NCBI RefSeq assembly: GCF_900115395.1
Contig: NZ_FOWE01000015.1
Span: forward strand, 1 to 64,000
From: Geodermatophilus obscurus
GTDB taxonomy: Bacteria; Actinomycetota; Actinomycetes; Mycobacteriales; Geodermatophilaceae
Reading direction: 5' to 3'
DNA: 64,000 nt
Shown here: positions 55,907 through 62,962 of the stretch, one piece after another
How the letters are laid out: the number at the start of each line of letters is the position of its first letter
Position numbering within the stretch: the first letter of the stretch is position 1
Made by a program: the position numbers and the translations under genes
Notes under the pieces: generated by a model
Told to the model about the DNA's origin: nothing
Databases searched by the model: none
What the model saw: only the letters and a program-made list of their open reading frames with translations

Positions 55907-56875
55907 GTGGTGTGGACGAAGTGGTCCTACATGGACCACTGGGTGACGGAGACGCCGCAGGGCCCACAGCCCCCGTCGTTCAACCGGGCCTACATGGATC
56001 GGTACGTCAAGCAGCTCTCGGCGCTCGGCTTCACGGGCTTCGACACCTTCTTCTTCTACCTGCACATGCTCGGCGGGATGTACGGCTCGGTGCCCGGCTT
56101 CGAGCGGTTCCTGCAGGACAACGGGTTCGAGAAGATCACGGGGATCTTCTCCGCCTACCCGTCCGCGACGAGGTACACGGCGCCGCACGTCCGGGAGACG
56201 CACGACCGGATCGTCGCCGACTGCACGAACACGCTGCGCATGTGCGAGGGGCTCACCGGCGTCGAGAACTTCATCGTCATGCCGACGTCCACCTACCACC
56301 AGACCGAGCCGGTCACCGACGACACCATCAAGGTCGTGGCCGACCTGTGGAACCGGGTCGGCAGGCTGACCCTCGACCACGGCATGAAGACGACCTGCCA
56401 CTTCGAGTTCTGGGGCGCGATCCGCACACGCCCCCAGCTCGAGCTGTTCTTCGAGTACACGGACCCGGAGTACGTCTACTTCTTCTGCGACACCGCCCAG
56501 CACACGATCGCCGGCGTCGACCCGATCCAGCTCTTCCGCGACTACTCCGACCGCTGCACCGGGTTCCACTTCAAGGACACCAAGAACGTCGATGAGCACG
56601 AGGCCTACCGCACGCCGCCGGACCCGGAGCTGATGGCACCCCAGGTGACGCGCTGGTTCTACGAGATGGGCGAGGGCGGCCTGGTCGACTTCCCCGCGCT
56701 GATGAAGGAGATCGTCACCTCCGGCTACGACGGCTGGCTCACCGTCGAGCACGACAAGGCCGAGCTGGGCGGCGGCAGCTACGCCGAGGCCACCGCTGTC
56801 GCCAAGTGGTACATCGACAACGTCCTCGCCGAGGCCGAGGCCGAGGCGCGCCGCGAGCTGGAGGCCGCACGATGA
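55907..56875 (+). CDS. Sugar-phosphate-isomerase/epimerase-like TIM barrel, type A copy 1
   Basis: The 322-residue barrel starts at a GTG (55907; the next codon, 55910, is also GTG) after AGGAAGAGAGG. It begins VVWTKWSYMDHWVTETPQGP and has MKTTCHFEFWGAI and FFCDTAQHTIAGVDPIQLF with FHFKDTKN, the typical metal-ligand order E-D-H-E of xylose-isomerase-like proteins, ending GWLTVEHDKAELGGG. It is closely related to 57843-58790. It may act as an isomerase, epimerase or hydratase on keto-sugar intermediates. Confidence 0.8.
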   Translation: MVWTKWSYMDHWVTETPQGPQPPSFNRAYMDRYVKQLSALGFTGFDTFFFYLHMLGGMYGSVPGFERFLQDNGFEKITGIFSAYPSATRYTAPHVRETHDRIVADCTNTLRMCEGLTGVENFIVMPTSTYHQTEPVTDDTIKVVADLWNRVGRLTLDHGMKTTCHFEFWGAIRTRPQLELFFEYTDPEYVYFFCDTAQHTIAGVDPIQLFRDYSDRCTGFHFKDTKNVDEHEAYRTPPDPELMAPQVTRWFYEMGEGGLVDFPALMKEIVTSGYDGWLTVEHDKAELGGGSYAEATAVAKWYIDNVLAEAEAEARRELEAAR

Positions 56876-57846
56876 GGGACACCCTGCGCTGGGCCTACGC
56901 CCTCAACCAGTGGAACGTCCGGCTCGACGTCTTCGTCCGGCACGAGGACCAGCAGCGGGCGCTCAAGACCGTCTCCGCCTGCGGTTTCGACACCATCGAG
57001 CTGGCATCGGGCACCGGCCGCTGGGACAACATCAGTCGGCCCGAGGTCATCCTGGCCAACCACGGCAGCCACGAGAGCTTCCTCAACTTCCTGCGCCGCG
57101 CGAAGGTGCGGGGCGTCTCGAGCATGTTCTGGGACCCGCAGGCCCCCGCGGAGGAGGAGGAGGGGTACGCCTTCCGGTCGACGGCGAATCCCGCCGACTC
57201 CGACGCGATCGTCGAGTGGTCGAAGCCCTTCGTCGACTTCCTCGCCGGCGTCGGTGGCGAGCAGCTCGTCGTCCGCCCGGTCGGTTCCGCCTGGATGTCC
57301 CCGCCGCTCGACGCCGACGGGATCAAGGTCATCGGTGACGTGTGGAACCGGATCGGCGAGCTGGCCTCCGCCGCAGGCATCGGGCTGGCGCTGCACTACG
57401 ACTGCCTGGGTGCCGTGCACACCGAGGCCGAGCTCACCGGTCTGCTGCAGGCCACCGACCCGGCGACCGTCGGGCTGGCGCTCGACACGGCCGAGTTCAC
57501 GATCGGCGGCATCGACCCGGTCGGCTTCTACCGGGAGCACGCCGACCGGGTCACCCACGTGCACCTCAAGGACACGCGGTACGCCGACACCGGCCAGGAG
57601 TACCGGATGCCGGGTGCCGAGTCGACGATGCTCAAGGGCGGGGCCGGACGGCGCATCGAGCGCTGGTTCTACGAGCTCGGGACCGAGGGCGGCCTGGTCG
57701 ACGTGAAGGGCTTCGTCGCGGCCCTGCGCGAGCGGTCCTTCTCCGGCTGGGTCGTCGTCGAGAGCGACCACGGCGGCAACCCGGCGGAGCTGGCGATGCT
57801 CAACAGCTGGTACCTGCAGCACGAGTTGGGGGTGTCGAAGTCATGA
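56872..57846 (+). CDS. Sugar-phosphate-isomerase/epimerase-like TIM barrel, type B copy 1
   Basis: The 324-residue barrel (LRWAYALNQWNVRLDVFVRH; LALHYDCLGAVHTEAELTGL; LALDTAEFTIGGIDPVGFYR; VHLKDTRYADTG; GWVVVESDHGGNPAELAML) has Glu/Asp/His positions for a metal. It is the paralogue of 58787-59785. The ATG overlaps the preceding gene. As a member of the same operon it probably acts on a related intermediate, but no specific reaction can be assigned. Confidence 0.8.
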   Translation: MRDTLRWAYALNQWNVRLDVFVRHEDQQRALKTVSACGFDTIELASGTGRWDNISRPEVILANHGSHESFLNFLRRAKVRGVSSMFWDPQAPAEEEEGYAFRSTANPADSDAIVEWSKPFVDFLAGVGGEQLVVRPVGSAWMSPPLDADGIKVIGDVWNRIGELASAAGIGLALHYDCLGAVHTEAELTGLLQATDPATVGLALDTAEFTIGGIDPVGFYREHADRVTHVHLKDTRYADTGQEYRMPGAESTMLKGGAGRRIERWFYELGTEGGLVDVKGFVAALRERSFSGWVVVESDHGGNPAELAMLNSWYLQHELGVSKS

Positions 57847-58790
57847 GCGACGACCGCGCGATCAAGTGGTCCTACATGGACCACTGGCGCAGCAACGGCC
57901 CGTCCGGGCCGGTCGACCAGTGGCACTCGCACAAGACCATGTCGGCCTTCCTGAAGCAGATCAAGGCGACCGGATTCGACGCGATCGACACCTTCGACTT
58001 CCGGATCTGGCAGATGTACGGCGATTACGGCGGCCCGGCGAAGTACCAGGAGATGGTCCGGGACCACGGGCTCGAGCGGATCGTGAACACCTTCCACGCC
58101 GCCGACTACGACGTCCGCAACTACGCCCCCCACCTGCCCGAGACGCACGAGAACATCCTCGAGGACTTCCGCGTCACGATGGGGCGCTGGTCGGAGATCG
58201 AGCTGGACAACATCATCGTGATGCCGGCGACGCTCTACTACGACATGGAGCCGATCACCGAGGACAAGCTCAAGTACTCCGCGGAGTGCTGGAACAAGGT
58301 CGGTGAGATCACCGCGGGATTCGGCGTAAAGCTGACCTGTCACCACGAGTTCTTCTGCGGCATCCAGAGCGAGCCGGACATCGAGACCTTCTACTCCTAC
58401 ACCGATCCGCGGTACGTGTCGCTCTTCGTGGACACCGCGCAGCACTGCATCGCCGGGCTCGACCCCGTGGCGCTGTACGACCGGCACGCGCACCGGGTCA
58501 GCGGCTTCCACTTCAAGGACACCCGCAACGTGGCCACCGGCGACGACCACCGGCACCGCCCCGACTCCGAGATCATGGCGCCGACGACCGGCAAGTGGTT
58601 CTACGAGATGGGCACACCGCAGGGGCTCGTCGACTTCGAGGCGATGATGACCGCGGTCCGCGACAACGGGTACCGCGGCTGGATCTCCGTCGAGCACGAC
58701 AAGGCCAACAAGGAGGGCGGCGACTACTCCGAGAGCACCGCCGTCTCCCGCTGGTACGCGAAGAACGTCCTCGAGGAGATCTACCGGTGA
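57843..58790 (+). CDS. Sugar-phosphate-isomerase/epimerase-like TIM barrel, type A copy 2
   Basis: The 315-residue barrel (IKWSYMDHWRSNGPSGPVDQ; KLTCHHEFFCGIQSEPDIET; LFVDTAQHCIAGLDPVALYD; FHFKDTRNVATGD; WISVEHDKANKEGGDYSEST) matches type A copy 1 along its length. Start and stop overlap the neighbouring type-B genes (ATGA, GTGA). The two A copies differ mainly in the loop after the first strand, consistent with a different substrate. Confidence 0.8.
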   Translation: MSDDRAIKWSYMDHWRSNGPSGPVDQWHSHKTMSAFLKQIKATGFDAIDTFDFRIWQMYGDYGGPAKYQEMVRDHGLERIVNTFHAADYDVRNYAPHLPETHENILEDFRVTMGRWSEIELDNIIVMPATLYYDMEPITEDKLKYSAECWNKVGEITAGFGVKLTCHHEFFCGIQSEPDIETFYSYTDPRYVSLFVDTAQHCIAGLDPVALYDRHAHRVSGFHFKDTRNVATGDDHRHRPDSEIMAPTTGKWFYEMGTPQGLVDFEAMMTAVRDNGYRGWISVEHDKANKEGGDYSESTAVSRWYAKNVLEEIYR

Positions 58791-59785
58791 CCGGGACTCA
58801 GTCGGGCTCCATCAGGTGGGCCTACGCGATCAACCAGTGGAAGCCCCAGTTCGACGACTTCGTCCGGCGCGAGCAGCACGAGCGCGCCCTGAAGACCATG
58901 TCGATCGCCGGCTTCGAGGGGGTCGAGCTGACCTACGGCACCGGGCGGTGGGAGCCGCTGGGCAATCCGCAGCAGCTCGCCGCCAACTTCGGCTCGGTCG
59001 CGGGCTTCCGGGAGTTCCTGCGCGGCTGCGCGATCGATGCCGTCTCCAGCTGGTACTGGGACCCGGCGGAGCGCTCGATGGAGCACCTCACCGGTCCGCT
59101 GTCCCCGCTCGTGGAGGCCGACGTCCCCGAGATCGTGGCCAAGGCCGGCTGGCTCGCCGGGGCGCTGGCCGAGCTCGGCGGTTCCGTGCTCCTCGTGCGC
59201 CCGGTCCCCGGCGCGGGTGACGTGGAGCCGCTGGACGACGACGCCCTCGACCGGGTCGCCGCCTGCTGGGACGCGGCCGGCCGCGCAACGGCGGAGCACG
59301 GGATCCGCCTCGCGCTGCACGTCGACTTCCTGTCGGCGCTGCGCCGCGACCACGTGCCCGCGCTGCTCGACCGGACGGACCCCGCGCTGGTCGGCCTCGC
59401 TCTCGACACCGGTGAACTGACCGCCGGCGGGATCGACCCGCTGGCGGTCATCGAGCGGATGGGCGACCGGATATGGCACGTGCAGTTCAAGGACGCGCTC
59501 GCCGTCGACGACGCCGAGGAGTATCTGAAGCCGCACGCGCACTGGACCGTCCGCGTCCGCGGAGGCGCCCGGGAGGTGCGGTGGTTCGCCGAGCCGGGCG
59601 CCGAGGGGGGGCTCGTCGACTTCCCGGCGGTCACCCGAGCCCTGGCCGGCGCCGGCTACTCCGGCTGGATCGTCGTCGAGAGCGACCAGAGCCCGCACCC
59701 CGCGGCCAGCGCCCTGCTCGCCGGCTACCTCGTGCAGCGGGAGTTGGGCCCGATCCTCCTCGACCAGCGGAAGGCAGCCGTCTGA
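58787..59785 (+). CDS. Sugar-phosphate-isomerase/epimerase-like TIM barrel, type B copy 2
   Basis: The 332-residue barrel (IRWAYAINQWKPQFDDFVRR; LALHVDFLSALRRDHVPALL; GLALDTGELTAGGIDPLAVI; WHVQFKDALAVDDAEEYLKP; WIVVESDQSPHPAASALLAG) is the second B-type protein. In place of the VHLKD segment of copy 1 it has VQFKD, so the His ligand is Gln here, which may weaken or change metal binding. GTG start overlapping the previous stop; the stop overlaps the next start. Confidence 0.8.
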   Translation: MTGTQSGSIRWAYAINQWKPQFDDFVRREQHERALKTMSIAGFEGVELTYGTGRWEPLGNPQQLAANFGSVAGFREFLRGCAIDAVSSWYWDPAERSMEHLTGPLSPLVEADVPEIVAKAGWLAGALAELGGSVLLVRPVPGAGDVEPLDDDALDRVAACWDAAGRATAEHGIRLALHVDFLSALRRDHVPALLDRTDPALVGLALDTGELTAGGIDPLAVIERMGDRIWHVQFKDALAVDDAEEYLKPHAHWTVRVRGGAREVRWFAEPGAEGGLVDFPAVTRALAGAGYSGWIVVESDQSPHPAASALLAGYLVQRELGPILLDQRKAAV

Positions 59786-60195
59786 TGGCCACCGGCGACA
59801 CCGTCCTCACCGACGACAGTCTCGTCCGGCGCCCCGACGGGCTCGGGATCGCCCTGACCGTGCCCTGGTACCGCAGCCTCTGGCTGTCGAGCGTCAGCGA
59901 CGTCACCGTCGCCGTCGAGGGCCGCGAGGTCCCGCGGAGCGACCTGCGGGTCGAGCTGGGGGAGCGGACGTACCGGGTCGAGGAGCTGGCCGACCAGTGG
60001 GACGTCCTCTGGTTCATCCAGGACCGGCTGGTGGTGGTCGTGCCGCTGGCCGAGCCGCCCGCCGAGGGCCAGGAGGTCGACGTCGAGGTGACCGTCGACC
60101 TCCGGCTGCCCTACATGCAGATCGCCCCGCAGGTCTACGTGACCAACCACGCCAGCAACCGCCGCTCCCTCGTCGCGTCCGGAGTTCCCCGATGA
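59785..60195 (+). CDS. CGDB/DUF6379-type beta subunit, type 2 (module 4)
   Basis: The 136-residue beta-rich protein (TDDSLVRRPDGLGIALTVPW; VSDVTVAVEGREVPRSDLRV; DLRLPYMQIAPQVYVTN) is the counterpart of 47752-48156. It overlaps the preceding stop by TGATG and the following start by ATGA, so it is made together with the alpha-type barrel at 60192. Confidence 0.7.
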   Translation: MATGDTVLTDDSLVRRPDGLGIALTVPWYRSLWLSSVSDVTVAVEGREVPRSDLRVELGERTYRVEELADQWDVLWFIQDRLVVVVPLAEPPAEGQEVDVEVTVDLRLPYMQIAPQVYVTNHASNRRSLVASGVPR

Positions 60196-61250
60196 CCGCT
60201 CCCGCTCCCACGCGTGTCGCCGATCCCGCCGTCCCGGGCAGCGGCATCCGTCTGGGCCTGACCCTCTACTCGCTGACCAGCGAGTGGGCCGCCGGCCGCT
60301 ACGACCTGGCCGGCCTGCTCGATGTCGTCGATGCCGCGGGCATCGGTCCGGGCATCGAGATCGTCGCCTCGCAGACGATCCGCACCTATCCGGAGGTGAC
60401 GCCGGAGTTCGTGCGCGACTGGCGGGATGCCTTCGACCGGCACGGGTTCGTCCCCAGCTCCTTCGGCTGCAACCTCGACATGGGCCGCCGCCGCGACCGG
60501 GACATGACCCCGGACGAGGAGTATGACTTCACCGTCGCGCAGTTCCGCAGCGCGCACGCACTCGGCTTCCCGCTGGTGCGCATCCAGAGTGCGAAGCCGG
60601 AGCTGATCCGGCGGCTGCTGCCGGTCGCCGAGGAACTCGACCTCACGATGGGCTGGGAGCTGCACGCGCCGCTCGGGCCGAACTCGCCGAAGGTGCTGGA
60701 GATCCGCGAGACCTACGAGCAGATCGGCTCGTCGCGGCTGGGCTTCGTGGCCGACTTCAGTTCGACGATGCACGCGATGTCGCCGACCATCCTCCGCAAG
60801 CTCGGGAGGATGGGGCTCGGCCGCGAGGAGCTCGACCGGTTGCAGGAGATCTGGGCGACCGACGCCGACATCAACGCCCGGCACGGGGAGTTCGTCGAGT
60901 ACCTGCACTCGCGCGGCATCGCCCCGGAGAGCCTCGGCTCCTTCGCCCGGCTCGCGTTCAACATGCACGGGCACGTCGACCCCGCCGAGTGGACCGACAT
61001 CATGCCGCAGATCAAGCACGTGCACGCCAAGTTCTACGACATCGACGAGCACGGCGACGAGCCGGCGATCGACTACCCGGCGATCGTCCGGGAGTTCGTC
61101 CGCGGCGGCTACGCCGGCTTCTTCTCCAGCGAGTGGGAGGGCCACGCCTTCGCCGACCTCGGCGAGGCCGACCCTGTCGACCTCGTCTGCAAGCAGCACG
61201 ACCTCATCCGCCGGTCGATCGCGGCCGCCCTGACCGACAAGGACGCCTGA
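60192..61250 (+). CDS. TIM-barrel enzyme, probable deglycosidase alpha subunit (module 4)
   Basis: The 352-residue barrel (IRLGLTLYSLTSEWAAGRYD; GPGIEIVASQTIRTYPEVTP; GWELHAPLGPNSPK; FVADFSSTMHAMSP; HVHAKFYDIDEHGDEPAIDY; FFSSEWEGHAFADLGEADP) is the closest relative of 48159-49190. It again follows a type-2 beta subunit. The KFYD and SSEWE motifs match the alpha-type set. Its substrate may differ from modules 1-3, because the loop MGRRRDRDMTPDEEYDF has no equivalent in module 2. Confidence 0.75.
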   Translation: MTAPAPTRVADPAVPGSGIRLGLTLYSLTSEWAAGRYDLAGLLDVVDAAGIGPGIEIVASQTIRTYPEVTPEFVRDWRDAFDRHGFVPSSFGCNLDMGRRRDRDMTPDEEYDFTVAQFRSAHALGFPLVRIQSAKPELIRRLLPVAEELDLTMGWELHAPLGPNSPKVLEIRETYEQIGSSRLGFVADFSSTMHAMSPTILRKLGRMGLGREELDRLQEIWATDADINARHGEFVEYLHSRGIAPESLGSFARLAFNMHGHVDPAEWTDIMPQIKHVHAKFYDIDEHGDEPAIDYPAIVREFVRGGYAGFFSSEWEGHAFADLGEADPVDLVCKQHDLIRRSIAAALTDKDA

Positions 61251-61251
61251 C

Positions 61252-62028
61252 GTGTACCAGCTCTCCGCCAACATCGAACTGCTCTTCACGGAGGCCGGCG
61301 AGGACGCTGGGGACCGGGTCCGCGCCGCCGCGGCCGCCGGCTTCGACGCCGTCGAGATGTGGTTCTCCACGGACAAGGACCTCGACTCCCTGGAGAAGGC
61401 GCTCGCCGACACCGGCGTCCAGCTCACCTCGCTGCTCGCCGGGCCACGGATGACCTACACGTATCCGGGTACCGACCTCGCTCCCTTCCACGAGGGTCTC
61501 GACCTCGCCGTCGCCCACGCCCGCCGGCTCGGCTGCCCCCGGGTCGTGCTCGCTTCGGGCATGGGCTTCCCGGGGATGAGCCGGGAGAAGAACCACCAGT
61601 TCCTCGCTGACATGTTCAGCGAGGCGTTGGCGCGGAACGACGGCTCGGGCGTCGAGTTCGTCCTCGAGCCGGTCAACTCGCGGGTCGACCACCCCGGTGC
61701 GCTCACCGACCGGACCGAGGACGCCGTGGACGTCGCCCGAGCCGTCGGCTCGGACCGGTTCGGCATCCTCTACGACCTCTACCACTCGATCGTCCAGGGC
61801 GAGGACCCGGCGACCGAGCTGGCGAACGCGGCCGGTTTCGTCAGGTACGTGCAGCTCGCCGACGCGCCCGGCCGCGGCGAGCCCGGCAGCGGGACCGTCG
61901 ACTGGGCCGCCCAGCTGGCCGTGCTCCGCGCCTCGGGCTATGACGGCCCGATCGGCCTGGAGTACTTCCCGACTGTTCCGTCGGAGGAGTCGGTGCAGCG
62001 CATCCGCGCCCTCGCCGCCGACGCGTGA
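61252..62028 (+). CDS. Hydroxypyruvate-isomerase-like (Hyi) TIM barrel
   Basis: The 258-residue protein (GTG start) begins MYQLSANIELLFTEAGEDAG and carries the Hyi/OtnI pattern VEFVLEPVNSRVDHPGALTD, GILYDLYHSIVQGEDP, YVQLADAPGRGEPGSGTVDW and IGLEYFPTVPSEES. The family interconverts hydroxypyruvate and tartronate semialdehyde, or 2-oxo-acid sugar fragments. In this operon it may work on a small product of sugar breakdown. It overlaps the ThuA-like gene by GTGA. Confidence 0.85.
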   Translation: MYQLSANIELLFTEAGEDAGDRVRAAAAAGFDAVEMWFSTDKDLDSLEKALADTGVQLTSLLAGPRMTYTYPGTDLAPFHEGLDLAVAHARRLGCPRVVLASGMGFPGMSREKNHQFLADMFSEALARNDGSGVEFVLEPVNSRVDHPGALTDRTEDAVDVARAVGSDRFGILYDLYHSIVQGEDPATELANAAGFVRYVQLADAPGRGEPGSGTVDWAAQLAVLRASGYDGPIGLEYFPTVPSEESVQRIRALAADA

Positions 62029-62942
62029 CGTCCGGCAAGCTCGACGTCCTGGTCGCCACCGGCCGGGTCACCGTCGAGCACGACAACGAGTTCCGCAGCT
62101 TCCGGCACCACACGTCCATGCTGACGACACTCCTGGAGTCGACCGGCCGGTTCCGCGTCCGGGTGCTCGAGGAGTTCCGCGGCATCGGCGACGAGCTGCT
62201 GGACCGGTTCGACGTCGTCCTCGTCATGTACGAGGGCCGCGACGACTACCACTCGGTCGCGGAGGGCTTCGGGACGGCGACCGAGCAGGCGCTGCTGCGG
62301 TTCGTGCGCGACAAGGGTCGCGGCATGGTGTGGTTCCACGGTTCGTCCGTGCAGGAGCCGGAATGGGGATGGCCAGAGGAGTTTGACCGCATGCGCGGGG
62401 CAACGCTCAGCCGGGAGACCGGGCTGCGGCCGCGGCCGCAGGGCGAGGTCGTCGTCCGGGCGAGGGAGCCGCGGCATCCGATCACCGCCAGCCTCGACGC
62501 CCAGTGGGCGGTCGTGAACGACGACGTCCTGACCGGCGCACGGATGGACCCATCGGCGCAGGTGCTGCTGACCGTCTTCGATGACGTCGCCAGCTACCGC
62601 CGCGCCGGGTGGCCCAACGCACACACGCCGGTCGTGCTCCCGCCCGGTGGGTTGGAGGCACTGCCGGGCATGGACACCGAGCAGCCGCTGGCCTGGGTGA
62701 ACGAGTGGGGTGCCGGTCGGTCCTTTTGCGTGACCCTCGGGCACGACTGGGACACCTTCCGCAAGATCCCGTTCATGACACTGCTCGTGCGCGGCGTCGA
62801 GTGGGCAGCCACGGGGCAGGTCACACTGGAGCCGCCCGAGCGGTCCGGCGCGGCGCGGTGGCGGGTGTGGCCCTACTACTCGGGCGACCCGTCGCGCTTC
62901 GACCGGGCGACGCCGGCGGCCGCGGCCGCCGCCCGTCACTGA
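62025..62942 (+). CDS. ThuA-like (trehalose utilisation) domain protein
   Basis: The 305-residue protein has a class I glutamine-amidotransferase-like fold of the ThuA type: VLVATGRVTVEHDNEFRSFR, FDVVLVMYEGRDDYHSV, GMVWFHGSSVQEPEWGWPEE, HPITASLDAQWAVVNDDVLT and FCVTLGHDWDTFRKIPFMTL. ThuA/ThuB of rhizobia act in conversion of trehalose through 3-keto-sugars, which fits a 3-keto-glycoside pathway here. It is the last gene before ROK regulator 3, 20 bp away. Confidence 0.83.
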   Translation: MTSGKLDVLVATGRVTVEHDNEFRSFRHHTSMLTTLLESTGRFRVRVLEEFRGIGDELLDRFDVVLVMYEGRDDYHSVAEGFGTATEQALLRFVRDKGRGMVWFHGSSVQEPEWGWPEEFDRMRGATLSRETGLRPRPQGEVVVRAREPRHPITASLDAQWAVVNDDVLTGARMDPSAQVLLTVFDDVASYRRAGWPNAHTPVVLPPGGLEALPGMDTEQPLAWVNEWGAGRSFCVTLGHDWDTFRKIPFMTLLVRGVEWAATGQVTLEPPERSGAARWRVWPYYSGDPSRFDRATPAAAAAARH

Positions 62943-62962
62943 CCCGTCCCGGAGGAGGATCC

